Below are positions 25,910-34,596 of a stretch of 64,000 nucleotides of DNA, in pieces. The stretch is from the NCBI GenBank assembly GCA_017405785.1, contig JAFQZR010000022.1, positions 53,844-117,843 of the forward strand. The letters are read 5' to 3'. Both the position numbers and the translations under genes were made by a program. Source of the stretch: Erysipelotrichaceae bacterium (GTDB lineage Bacteria; Bacillota_I; Bacilli_A; Erysipelotrichales; Erysipelotrichaceae). Each line of letters opens with the position of its first letter. Position 1 is the stretch's first letter. The notes below the pieces were generated by a model that was given only the letters and a program-made list of their open reading frames with translations, ran no database searches and was not told the DNA's origin.

Positions 25910-26779
25910 ATGCTGGTAACCACAAGAGAACTGATAGATAACGCCGTAAAGAGAAATATCGGTGTAGGAGCTTTCAACGTCACGACACTGTCAATGCTGC
26001 AGGGCGTAATTGAGGCTGCTGAAGATGTTGGAGAAGGAATTATAATTGAGTTTTCAACATCTCATGAAACCAGAGGAATTGTCACTCTTGATGAGATCGG
26101 ACCGGTAATGATGCAGTATGCCAAAAGGGCAAAGGTTCCCGTAGCCGTGCACCTTGATCACGGCGTGGACCTGGATTACCTTAAAAAGGCCATAGATATC
26201 GGCTTTACCTCTATCATGTATGACGGCTCTCGGCTTCCGTATGAAGAAAACATCGCCAATACTGTCAAAGCGGTTGAATTAGGCCGCAGATACGGTGTCA
26301 TGGTTGAAGGAGAGCTGGGCAAGATGGCCGGTAATACCATGACCAATGACTATAAGATGGAAATAAGAGACGTTAAAAGAGAAAACTATACCAATCCTGA
26401 TCAAGCAGGTGACTTTGTCAGAAAGACCGGACTGGACATGCTGGCATGTTCCTTCGGCAATGCCCACGGCATGTATAAGGAACCGCCGGTACTGGACATT
26501 GAACTGCTGGCAGAGATCAGGGAAAAAGCGCAGATACCGTTAGTCATGCATGGCTCTTCCGGCATTAATGAAGAAGACTACGCCAAGGTAATAAAGAATG
26601 GTGTAAGAAAGATAAACTACTACACATATGCTTCCTTAGCCGCATCCAATGCGGTCCGTGGGGCATTTGAAAGTGACCCGGCCAAGTTCTGGAAAGTTCA
26701 TGAACTGGCTGTCCTGATGAGAGAAGCCGTCAGGGAGAAGGTCAGAAGCGCAATCGTTCTGTTCAGTCAGCCGCAATAA
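25910..26779 (+). CDS. fba: Class II (zinc) fructose-bisphosphate aldolase family
   Basis: This 289-residue protein cleaves a ketose bisphosphate into two triose-type products using zinc. It has V-H-L-D-H-G at about residue 79 (catalytic Asp and zinc His), E-G-E-L-G at about 132, F-G-N-A-H-G at about 180 and V-M-H-G-S-S-G at about 208 (zinc histidines). The phosphate-binding K-I-N-Y-Y-T lies near 233. The length is typical of the short class IIA type that includes both fructose- and tagatose-bisphosphate aldolases, so the substrate is not certain. GGAGGG precedes the ATG and a TATAAT box lies at 25874-25879. The gene is followed after 17 bases by the large channel gene, perhaps on one transcript. 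Confidence 0.9.
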   Translation: MLVTTRELIDNAVKRNIGVGAFNVTTLSMLQGVIEAAEDVGEGIIIEFSTSHETRGIVTLDEIGPVMMQYAKRAKVPVAVHLDHGVDLDYLKKAIDIGFTSIMYDGSRLPYEENIANTVKAVELGRRYGVMVEGELGKMAGNTMTNDYKMEIRDVKRENYTNPDQAGDFVRKTGLDMLACSFGNAHGMYKEPPVLDIELLAEIREKAQIPLVMHGSSGINEEDYAKVIKNGVRKINYYTYASLAASNAVRGAFESDPAKFWKVHELAVLMREAVREKVRSAIVLFSQPQ

Positions 26780-26796
26780 CAGATTTGGAGAAAAAT

Positions 26797-29700
26797 ATGG
26801 ATAATGTAAACAATAAAAAAGAAAAGAAAACAATCAGAAAGAATTCTTATCTGATTTCCAAGATCGTCATAAATCTGCGGTTGATCCTGTTTGGGGCCCG
26901 GTTCATCGGAATCTCTCTGAGCAGCGTACAGTCCAAGTCAGCCTTGGCCAAGCAGCAGGATAATAACAGCCTGGCCATTTCCGAAGTGTCTTCGATCCTG
27001 AGTAAAAACGCCAGCAATGCCGAATCTCTGACTGATATCTATCATGACGGAAACTGGAAGACTCTGGAAGATATCGAAAAGATCTTATCCAACGGTCTGT
27101 TTGAAAAAATCCTTGTAAATGACGACAGCATCAGAGCTGAAATCTTTGACGGACTGTCTGATTCTGCCGGTGTAGCCTACCTCTATGTAATGGATAAGGA
27201 AGGCAATATCGTCATGTGCTCTGATGAGTCACTGATCGGCAGAAATCCTTCCTCATCAAACATCATGACTCAGGAGAATCTCAATAAGATCCTGGAAGGC
27301 AGCCTTGCCGTTACGGAAGCAGGCCAAAATGACAGTGTCTTTGAACCGGTTCTGGTCAAGAACCAGTTCGGAACATATTACTTCTACGGCAAGCCATACG
27401 TTCACAGCGGAACTGTATATGTTCTGGTTACCGGAACAAGTTGTTGGGTTCTTGATGAAAGCATCAGTTCATTAAGCGATGTTTCAACGACCTTAAGCCG
27501 CATGGGTGTTGTCAATGACGGCTTCCTGTTCGCCATCAACAAAAACGACAAGCTGTTCCTTCACTATAAAAACGGCACTGATTTCCTGACCGGCCAGAAC
27601 GCCTTTACCACCGGCCTTACTGAAGAGATCCTTGAAGACGGCTATCAGGGTCTGCAGACCATTCTGGGTGAAAAGTACTACTGTACTTCAAAGGCTCTTA
27701 ATGACAAAACAGTCATTGTAGCGGCAGCCCGTACCCGGGATGTCGTATCCCATGAAAAGTATGTCCTGATGGGACCTATTCTGGGCTTCCTGCTGGTAAT
27801 GATCCTTTGTGTGGTTTATGCTGTCATCGTTTCCAATGATTTTGCCCGCCAGGGAGTCCAGCCTGAAAAAGTCGAAATGATAGGGGAATCTCAGAACCCT
27901 TTATATTTCAATAAATCAATATTCAAGAAAGTTCTGCCGCTGATGTTACTGGGAGTCATCGTGGTATTCGGCATTTCCTTCTATACCCAGACCTTGGTGG
28001 AGATCACGGAAGGTGTTGATAAATCCACAGTCATTCTGCAGGAAATAAACGGCAGATATGAGGAGACTCTCGAAAGTGAAACGGTCATTGAAGAATATAA
28101 CAATACCCGTTTCATCTCAACCGCCAGACTGGTAGAGTTCTTCGTTGAAGAAACACCGGAAATCTTCAATGAAGCTTCCGATTTTTATCACAGCACCTAT
28201 GATAAAGACGGAAACAGAGTGTTCCTTCTGGATGATGAAGGCAATGCATTGAAGTCAGTTGCCAATTCCGTGATCTTACAGACCATCTGCGAAGATAACC
28301 GGATCGATGCCATCTACATGTTCGATGAAGACGGCCATACCATCGCTACCAGTACCGCTAACTGGTATTTCACCATCAGCCATAATCCGGAAGACCAGTC
28401 CTATCCGTTCTTACAGGTACTGGACGGCAAGCTGGACAGCTACATGCAGACCAGCATGGTCAATGACTTAGGTGAAGAGAATCAGTATTTCGGTGTTGTA
28501 ATGCACTACTATACCAGTAAGGATGCTGACGGCAATACCGTCTATGTCTCCAGATATGCTTATGAAGAAGCCTGTGCGGCTGCCGGTGTATCAGACAATG
28601 TCAGAACCGTCAACGGAATCACCAGACACCGTTCACTGCTGCAGATCGAACTGAATGAGAGTCTGGTTGAGTCGATCATGTTATCGACCAATCCGGAATA
28701 CGTTCTTTCCACCAGGATGTTATCAGGCGGTGCCATCGTCATGTTTGATACCAGCAGAGATCACGTCTGTGTCTATTCACCGGTAAAGGCCAGCATCGGT
28801 AAGACTGCTGAAGAACTGGGTATTTCACCGAAAGCCTTTAACGGTGATATCTACTACGGTTTCAGCAGAGTCAACGGTGTATCATATTTCCAGTACTACC
28901 GTTACATTGATGATTATTTCATCGCTACGGCCATTCCGCGCAGTACCATGTTTACCAGCCGCATGACAATTTCGCTGATAACTGCCGGAATCTGTCTGGT
29001 AATGATCACGATATTAATGCTTACCATCATTCTGACCAGCAAGGAAGAGGAAAAGCTGTATGAGAAAATGATCAATGACTATAAGGACGATGATCTCAAC
29101 TCATCGATCTTCAATATAATCCTGCCATCGGGCCGCCAGGCCAGCACGACCAAGGCTGTGGTGCGCTGGGATAACCGCCGCATACCGTGGAATGAACGTT
29201 CCCCGGAAATGAAACTGGGCATCATCCTGGGTGCGATATCCTTTATCGTAATTGTTTATTTTGCCTTGACCGCATGGCGTATCAACAGAATATCTGAGAA
29301 TGATGAAGTCATCCGCTACATCTTCAGCGGTAACTGGGACAGATCACCTAACATCTTTTCCATGAGCGCCTGCTTCATGGTACTGATCATGACCGTAATC
29401 ATTATTGAAGTGTTCAAGGTTCCAATCCGTCTGTGTACCACCTTACTGGGAACCCGCGGTGAAACTATCGGACACCTGTTACTGTCACTGGTTAAATACG
29501 GCGGAACGATCTTCTCACTGTTCTACTGCATGTATCTGCTGGGAATTGACTCAGGCAACCTTCTGGCCAGTGCCGGAATTCTGTCTCTGGTCATAGGCCT
29601 TGGTTCCCAGAGCTTAATTAAGGACATCCTGGCCGGTATCTTCATCGTCTTTGAAGGTGAATTCCGTGTCGGTGACATTGTCACCATCAACGGATTCCGT

Positions 29701-30132
29701 GGCAGGGTAACCGACATCGGTTTACGTACTACCAAGATCTCCGGTGAAGGCAACGTCAAGATCTTCAATAACAGCGAGATCTCCGGCGTTCTGAACATGA
29801 CCAAGGAAACTTCCGTGGCCATGGCCAACATCGGTCTGGAATACGGTCAGGACTTCGAATATGTTGAAAAAGTACTCGCCCTTGAACTGCCGCGTCTTAA
29901 GGAAAACAACAAGCAGATCCTGGACGGACCTACTTCTCTGGGCATTACCGACATGCAGGAAAGACGCTATGTCATTACCATCATGGCCAGATGCTCTGAG
30001 CAGTATATCCGTGAGGTCAACAGATATCTCAATAAGGAACTGCTGAAGATCATGTACGATAACGGTATCAGAGTAGCCAATCAGAACAACACCCTGGCCG
30101 GAGCCAGAAAAATAGATGAGGTCAAGAAATAG
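26797..30132 (+). CDS. MscS-family channel with two extracytoplasmic sensor modules
   Basis: This 1,111-residue membrane protein has an N-terminal helix (about 25-45), a first extracytoplasmic domain (about 50-320), helices at about 322-348 and 375-400, a second larger extracytoplasmic domain (about 400-720), and a helix at about 723-748. Further helices lie near 810, 860 and 890. The C-terminal 200 residues are a standard MscS core. The pore helix contains A-G-I-L-S-L-V-I-G-L-G-S-Q-S, and the beta domain starts at G-D-I-V-T-I-N-G-F-R-G. Both outer domains have D-x-E/D-G-N/H-x-I-V strands typical of Cache/PAS sensors. It is therefore a channel probably gated or tuned by an outside ligand. ATG 26797 has GGAG 6 bases upstream. 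It lies 11 bases before the substrate-binding lipoprotein gene. Confidence 0.85.
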   Translation: MDNVNNKKEKKTIRKNSYLISKIVINLRLILFGARFIGISLSSVQSKSALAKQQDNNSLAISEVSSILSKNASNAESLTDIYHDGNWKTLEDIEKILSNGLFEKILVNDDSIRAEIFDGLSDSAGVAYLYVMDKEGNIVMCSDESLIGRNPSSSNIMTQENLNKILEGSLAVTEAGQNDSVFEPVLVKNQFGTYYFYGKPYVHSGTVYVLVTGTSCWVLDESISSLSDVSTTLSRMGVVNDGFLFAINKNDKLFLHYKNGTDFLTGQNAFTTGLTEEILEDGYQGLQTILGEKYYCTSKALNDKTVIVAAARTRDVVSHEKYVLMGPILGFLLVMILCVVYAVIVSNDFARQGVQPEKVEMIGESQNPLYFNKSIFKKVLPLMLLGVIVVFGISFYTQTLVEITEGVDKSTVILQEINGRYEETLESETVIEEYNNTRFISTARLVEFFVEETPEIFNEASDFYHSTYDKDGNRVFLLDDEGNALKSVANSVILQTICEDNRIDAIYMFDEDGHTIATSTANWYFTISHNPEDQSYPFLQVLDGKLDSYMQTSMVNDLGEENQYFGVVMHYYTSKDADGNTVYVSRYAYEEACAAAGVSDNVRTVNGITRHRSLLQIELNESLVESIMLSTNPEYVLSTRMLSGGAIVMFDTSRDHVCVYSPVKASIGKTAEELGISPKAFNGDIYYGFSRVNGVSYFQYYRYIDDYFIATAIPRSTMFTSRMTISLITAGICLVMITILMLTIILTSKEEEKLYEKMINDYKDDDLNSSIFNIILPSGRQASTTKAVVRWDNRRIPWNERSPEMKLGIILGAISFIVIVYFALTAWRINRISENDEVIRYIFSGNWDRSPNIFSMSACFMVLIMTVIIIEVFKVPIRLCTTLLGTRGETIGHLLLSLVKYGGTIFSLFYCMYLLGIDSGNLLASAGILSLVIGLGSQSLIKDILAGIFIVFEGEFRVGDIVTINGFRGRVTDIGLRTTKISGEGNVKIFNNSEISGVLNMTKETSVAMANIGLEYGQDFEYVEKVLALELPRLKENNKQILDGPTSLGITDMQERRYVITIMARCSEQYIREVNRYLNKELLKIMYDNGIRVANQNNTLAGARKIDEVKK

Positions 30133-30143
30133 GAGGCAGTAAA

Positions 30144-31196
30144 ATGAAGAAAACACTTATATTATTAATTGTCTCCCTAATGATCCTATGCGGATGTACT
30201 CCTGCCGATAACCAGCCAGAAGAAGATGAAACACCGGAAAAAACGGTAATCCGACTGGCTCTGAACAATTCCGGCCACATCCTCAATTCCATTGCGGAAA
30301 GCCAGGGCTATCTGCGGGATGAAGGCATTACGGTACAGTATGTCCATGTGAATAACGATGCCGAGGTATTTGAAGGTATCCGCAACGGAACCATTGACAT
30401 CGCCTCCAACTCCGGAACAAACCTTCCTCTGCAGCAGATATCCTCCGGGCTGGATATGACGATCTTTGCCGGTTATCTGTTAACCGGATGCATGCCGATA
30501 TTTGCCCGTGTGGAGACCAAATGGAACGGCATTCAGGATCTCATCGGCAAGACCATGGCCTGTGAGCCTAACATGTATGCCATAACCGGACCGTTACTGG
30601 ACATGGGGTATGACCCATTAAATCAGGTCAACTGGTATGAAACGGTTGACCAGATGGACCGTATTACCGCTGTTAAAAACGGTGATGCTGACTATGGTCT
30701 GGTAGGAACGGGACTGAACTATGAAGTCATCAGCGATCCTGAACTCAAGATAGTGTGCTACGCTGCTGACATACTGCCGGAATACTCCTGCTGCCGAGTG
30801 GAAGCACTGACTTCCTGGATAAATGAAAACCCTAATACCGTTAAGGCTCTGTTAAGAGCCTGGATCAGGGCTATGGATTACTATTATACTCATCATGAAG
30901 AAACTGTGGCATTAACGGTCAAGCAGACAGGCATATCCGAAGAAGCAGTCAGAGCCTATCTTGACAATCCGAGATTCGATCTGAACACCGGACCGATGAA
31001 AACAGCAATTGAACGTGCCTGGAAATACATGTTCCGTCTGGGCTTACTGGATGATTATGCCAAGAGCATCAACATCGATGATCACATCAATACGGAACTC
31101 TACAAGAGTGCTCTGGATAAATGCCTGCAGCTGTATGGCGATGATAATCCGTCATTCTATGAGAAACTGCAGTCACAGTACGCTAGAAATAATTAA
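30144..31196 (+). CDS. Orphan NitT/TauT-type substrate-binding lipoprotein
   Basis: This 350-residue lipoprotein (lipobox C-G-C at about residue 18) has the SsuA/NMT1-like periplasmic-binding fold. It shows A-E-S-Q-G-Y-L-R-D-E-G-I near the start, a G-T-I-D-I-A-S-N-S-G-T strand-turn, and a G-D-A-D-Y-G-L-V segment at about 187. It should bind a small organic molecule outside the cell. No permease or ATPase follows: a terminator and a converging kinase gene come next. It directly follows the sensor-MscS gene by 11 bases with an AGGAGG site, so it may serve that channel, or it may use a permease elsewhere, such as the one at 58.3 kb. Confidence 0.85.
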   Translation: MKKTLILLIVSLMILCGCTPADNQPEEDETPEKTVIRLALNNSGHILNSIAESQGYLRDEGITVQYVHVNNDAEVFEGIRNGTIDIASNSGTNLPLQQISSGLDMTIFAGYLLTGCMPIFARVETKWNGIQDLIGKTMACEPNMYAITGPLLDMGYDPLNQVNWYETVDQMDRITAVKNGDADYGLVGTGLNYEVISDPELKIVCYAADILPEYSCCRVEALTSWINENPNTVKALLRAWIRAMDYYYTHHEETVALTVKQTGISEEAVRAYLDNPRFDLNTGPMKTAIERAWKYMFRLGLLDDYAKSINIDDHINTELYKSALDKCLQLYGDDNPSFYEKLQSQYARNN

Positions 31197-31205
31197 TCCA
31201 AATGA

Positions 31206-31231
31206 AAATACCTCTTCGGAGGTATTTTTAA
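31206..31231. terminator. Bidirectional terminator
   Basis: AAAATACCTC and GAGGTATTTT form a stem around a TTCG tetraloop between the converging genes, followed by T residues. Confidence 0.85.
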
Positions 31232-32142
31232 TACTCATTATTATTTATGAATTCAATGACTTCTTCATGAGTTGGCAGACCTGCTCTGCCGCCTATTTTA
31301 AGGCATTTCAGAGCCGCTACGGCTGAGGCATATCGTATGTTCTCTTCTAATGAATAGCCTCTCAGACAGCCTGCAACGAAGCCGCCGTGGAAACAGTCAC
31401 CAGCCCCGGTAGTATCGATGGCGTTGACCTTATAGGCAGGGAAGTACACCAGTTCACCATTGATCAAAGCCACACATCCTTTTCCTCCCAGAGTGGAAAT
31501 GATGATCTTTGGACCCAGATGTTCAAAGTATTTCATGGCCTGTTCCAGAGTATCCTTGCCGCTGACATAATAAGGGAAGCTTTCATTCATGATCAGTATA
31601 TCTGACAGAGAAGCCATTTCAGCATTAAGAGAAGAAGGCTTTCTTTTTGAACAGCCGTCATAGGAGACAATGACACCTGCTTCCTTGGCGACTCTGGCTG
31701 CCGTGACACAGTTATTGTAATTGGTTCCGTCAATGTGCAATATTCTGGCATTACGGATCATTTCTTCCTTTTCTTCATTCCATTCGATGTCAGGAAGATT
31801 GTTCTTATATGGGAACTTGGTTCTTGTTGACTTGACCGGATCGATCATGACATAACCGATACCGCTGCGTTTTCCTTCAATGACGTCAACGTAATCAATG
31901 TTGACGCCTTCCCTGACAAACTCAGAGCGGATGTGTTCTCCCGCATAGTCATCACCGGTATTGCCGATGTAGGCAGCGGAAAAACCCAGCTTTCGGGCAG
32001 CTACCAGAGCTGTTCCGACACAGCCGCCTCCCTGGTTATGGATCTCCAGGATATGGGTTGAACCGTCTTCTTCAGGATAACGTTCGATAATGCAGAGATT
32101 ATCATAAGCTGCATCACCGACACCGACTACATCATATTTCAT
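31228..32142 (-). CDS. PfkB-family carbohydrate kinase
   Basis: This 304-residue protein is a ribokinase-type sugar or nucleoside kinase. It has the N-terminal Gly-Gly substrate loop (N-Q-G-G-G-C-V-G-T-A at about 38-47) and the C-terminal signature D-T-T-G-A-G-D-C-F-H-G-G at about 248 with the catalytic Asp. The length is typical. The start at 32142 has AGAGGA just upstream. A longer open frame reaching 32583 overlaps the opposite-strand MscS gene and is not used. The substrate cannot be told from sequence; fructose, ribose, inosine or similar are all possible. It faces the small MscS gene divergently. Confidence 0.9.
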   Translation of the reverse strand: MKYDVVGVGDAAYDNLCIIERYPEEDGSTHILEIHNQGGGCVGTALVAARKLGFSAAYIGNTGDDYAGEHIRSEFVREGVNIDYVDVIEGKRSGIGYVMIDPVKSTRTKFPYKNNLPDIEWNEEKEEMIRNARILHIDGTNYNNCVTAARVAKEAGVIVSYDGCSKRKPSSLNAEMASLSDILIMNESFPYYVSGKDTLEQAMKYFEHLGPKIIISTLGGKGCVALINGELVYFPAYKVNAIDTTGAGDCFHGGFVAGCLRGYSLEENIRYASAVAALKCLKIGGRAGLPTHEEVIEFINNNEY

Positions 32143-32245
32143 TTTCGTTCCTCTAACTGAATTATATAGGAAGAGATAATAAAATACAGTGAATTTACAA
32201 TCTTTCCCTGAAAATATAGAATTAAGATAACAGAGAGGTTGTTTT

Positions 32246-33070
32246 ATGGACGATTTCAAGGAAGCATTCTCCGAAATAGGAGTAAGGGTAATTGCCATTA
32301 TTATTATCTGCCTTATTGCCAAGGCAGTTGTTTCAGGTGTTTCAGCGGTAACGGGCAGGATACTGAAGAAAAACGAGAATAATCCTAACCTTAAACGCGT
32401 GACTACTTCCGTCAGCATCTTCCGCAGTGCCTCAAGATATCTGGTATGGTTCCTGGCTATTCTGGCCATTATTTCTCTGATTGGCGGCTTTAATGCCAAT
32501 AACGCACTGGTAACGGCCGGAGTGGGAACGGTAATACTTACAGTTGGTGCACAAAGCCTGTTTTCCGATATCATCTCAGGCATGTTTCTGGTCTTTGACC
32601 GTCAGTATGAAGTAGGTGACTATGTCAAGATCGGCGATTATGAAGGCAGGGTAAAGGCCATTTCCATCAGGGCAACCTATCTGGAAATAGGCGGCCGTAA
32701 GATCATCATTCCTAACGGACAGGTCAAAAACGTGATCAATTATCACGAGTATGTTGCCACTACTCTGGTTATTCCTGTAAGCTATGAGGCAGATCAGAAA
32801 AAGGTCAGTGCCATACTTACGGGGATCTGCGAGCAGTACGGTAAGGATCATCCGGAAAAGGTGCTTGATGCTCCGATACTGTTAGGCATTGATGCCTTCA
32901 ATTCCAGCAGTATCGACTACAAGATCTTTGCCAAGTGCTATCCGATGATGCATTTCTCCGTGCCTCGTGATCTGAGAGGAATCATTAATGAAAGATTCAC
33001 CGAGGAAGGAATAGTAATTCCATATTCACAGCTTGATGTACACATAAGTAACGAAAAGGCTTCTGAATGA
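32246..33070 (+). CDS. Small-conductance mechanosensitive channel, MscS family
   Basis: This 274-residue protein is a minimal MscS channel that releases solutes on osmotic downshock. Helices are at about 10-32 and 66-88, and the pore helix at about 88-120 contains G-V-G-T-V-I-L-T-V-G-A-Q-S-L. The beta domain opens with G-D-Y-V-K-I-G-D-Y-E-G-R-V, and the C-terminal alpha/beta cage follows. It has AGAGAGG upstream of the ATG. The length is close to YkuT/YggB. It is a compact paralogue of the much larger sensor-channel at 26.8 kb. Confidence 0.92.
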   Translation: MDDFKEAFSEIGVRVIAIIIICLIAKAVVSGVSAVTGRILKKNENNPNLKRVTTSVSIFRSASRYLVWFLAILAIISLIGGFNANNALVTAGVGTVILTVGAQSLFSDIISGMFLVFDRQYEVGDYVKIGDYEGRVKAISIRATYLEIGGRKIIIPNGQVKNVINYHEYVATTLVIPVSYEADQKKVSAILTGICEQYGKDHPEKVLDAPILLGIDAFNSSSIDYKIFAKCYPMMHFSVPRDLRGIINERFTEEGIVIPYSQLDVHISNEKASE

Positions 33071-33080
33071 AGCCTTTTTA
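33054..33080 (+). terminator. Terminator overlapping the end of the MscS gene
   Basis: AAAAGGCTTC (33054-33063) pairs with GAAGCCTTTT (33069-33078). The stop codon sits in the right side of the hairpin and a T run follows. Confidence 0.85.
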
Positions 33081-34175
33081 TCTGTCTGTCATTAACTGAT
33101 AAAACATCTTTACCGCTGCAGGAATGATGCTATCGTTGAAGTCGTATTCCGGGGTATGAAGAGCAGGATGGTCTTCACCGCAGCCGATGTAGAAGATGGC
33201 ACCCGGACATTCTTGCAGAAAACTTCCGAAATCCTCAGAAGCACGCCATAAGTTCATCTCAATTGTCTGTAAGCTCAATGTCTGTGCACAGTCTATGACT
33301 CTATGCAGGCATTTTTCATTATTACGGGTTTCCGGAAAGATATCTGATCTGCTGAAGCTGCATTCAAGAGTGTCTCTTAAACACAGTTCTTTTACCTTGG
33401 TACGTAACAGTTTATCAATTAACTCCATTTCACTCTGGTTTTCGGCTCTTAAGGTCAGATACAGACATCCCTTTCCGGCTGATACACCGAAATCGTCATT
33501 GCCGGCTTTGATGCCTACTATCGTTATCAGTACCATACCTTCATATTCTCTTTTTAATAAATCATTATTAATATATGTTATTGTTTCGGCTATGGCCTGT
33601 GTTGGATTATGGCCTTCTTCCGGGTTGCTGGCATGGCTTGGCTTACCGGTAAAGGTGATGGTCAGTCCTTCAGAGGCCGGCTGGCTTAACCCATGACGGT
33701 ACACAATAGCATTTTCCGGATAGCCATTAAGGTTATGGAAGGCATATATTTCCCTTATGCCTTTTTCTCTGACAAACCCGCATATCTCTCGGGCACCCTG
33801 ACCGGTTTCTTCAGCGTGCTGGAAGATCAGGTAAACAGTATCAGTATATTCTTTCTTATCAAGCAATAACCGTAATCCGCAAAGTACGGCACTATGACCG
33901 TCATGACCGCATTTATGAGATACTCCCGGGTTTATGCTGCCATAGGGAAGAGTAATGGTTTCCGGGATCGGTAACCGGTCCATTTCAGCCCTGAAGGCAA
34001 TACTGTTACCGGAAGTGCCTTCCTTAACGCAGTAAAACCACTTGCCGCAGTCATGGATCTGTAATGAAGTATGGCTTTTAATGAAATCCATGAGGATCTG
34101 CTTGGTGACAGTTTCCTGTCCTGAAAGTTCAGCATTCCGGTGTAAAAGATGTCTTAACTCTATGATTTCATCCAT
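33078..34175 (-). CDS. M20-family amidohydrolase/peptidase
   Basis: This 365-residue metal-dependent hydrolase is of the M20D (hippurate/N-acyl amino acid amidohydrolase) type. Metal and catalytic motifs are K-C-G-H-D-G-H at about 87, H-A-E-E-T-G-Q-G at about 119, A-F-H-N-L near 144, and L-H-T-P-E-Y-D-F near the C-terminus. The dimerisation-domain G-K-P-S-H-A lies at about 175. It likely removes an acyl group from an amino acid. The start has AGGAGG nearby. It follows tRNA-Ser on the same strand but is separated from it by a terminator. The exact substrate is unknown. Confidence 0.9.
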   Translation of the reverse strand: MDEIIELRHLLHRNAELSGQETVTKQILMDFIKSHTSLQIHDCGKWFYCVKEGTSGNSIAFRAEMDRLPIPETITLPYGSINPGVSHKCGHDGHSAVLCGLRLLLDKKEYTDTVYLIFQHAEETGQGAREICGFVREKGIREIYAFHNLNGYPENAIVYRHGLSQPASEGLTITFTGKPSHASNPEEGHNPTQAIAETITYINNDLLKREYEGMVLITIVGIKAGNDDFGVSAGKGCLYLTLRAENQSEMELIDKLLRTKVKELCLRDTLECSFSRSDIFPETRNNEKCLHRVIDCAQTLSLQTIEMNLWRASEDFGSFLQECPGAIFYIGCGEDHPALHTPEYDFNDSIIPAAVKMFYQLMTDR

Positions 34176-34202
34176 GTTGACAGCCTCCTTGTCTTATCTG
34201 TA

Positions 34203-34232
34203 AAAAACAGCTCCTCTATAATGCGGAGCTGG
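34203..34232 (-). terminator. Terminator after tRNA-Ser
   Basis: On the minus strand CAGCTCC and GGAGCTG form the stem, followed by T6, 12 bases beyond the tRNA end. Confidence 0.85.
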
Positions 34233-34243
34233 GATCAGCAGGA

Positions 34244-34334
34244 TGGCGGAGGACGTGAGATTCGAACTCACGCAAGCTTTTACACTTCTAACGGTTTTCG
34301 AAACCGGCCCCTTAGACCACTTGGGTAGTCCTCC
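34244..34334 (-). tRNA. tRNA-Ser(CGA)
   Basis: The 91-base gene has a 7-bp acceptor stem (GGAGGAC with GTCCTCC), discriminator G and encoded CCA. The anticodon loop TTCGAAA gives anticodon CGA. A long variable arm typical of serine tRNAs and a GTTCGAATC T-loop are present. The outermost anticodon-stem pair appears as a C/T mismatch, leaving four good pairs. Confidence 0.93.
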
Positions 34335-34596
34335 GTACGTTCACAGATATTCTAGCACAATTAAAAAGGAATAATATTAAAAATATATATAATTTAGGAT
34401 TGGCAGGAAAAAGAGGGTAAAAAGGCAAAATGATTTGACTTTCAGAAAAATGAAAAAAGTTTCAGAAAATATGAGAAAAAAATGAATTTAAAACACTGAA
34501 AACGGGCGGAAAAGGGTTGACAAATAAGAAGGGATATCGGTATTATTGTTTTTGTATACAATTTATGTTGTTTTTATTATGAAAGGGGAAAAACAA
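34335..34596 (+). promoter_or_regulatory. AT-rich leader and promoter of the oligopeptide permease operon
   Basis: TTGACA (34517-34522) and TATTAT (34541-34546) are 18 bases apart and lead into AAAGGGG and the ATG at 34597. Upstream of the promoter is an A-rich tract with an imperfect direct repeat, TTTCAGAAAA, at about 34440 and 34460. This could act as an UP-like element or a regulator site. No gene is visible in these 262 bases. Confidence 0.65.

Noticed and set aside
31228..32583. 451-residue reading frame extending the PfkB kinase upstream
   Set aside because: The extra 147 residues are antisense to the small MscS gene and low in recognisable structure. A ribosome site and kinase N-terminus mark the start at 32142.
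33196..33696. 166-residue plus-strand frame inside the M20 hydrolase
   Set aside because: Opposite a well-supported enzyme with intact metal motifs; it reads as low-complexity Ser/Leu sequence.
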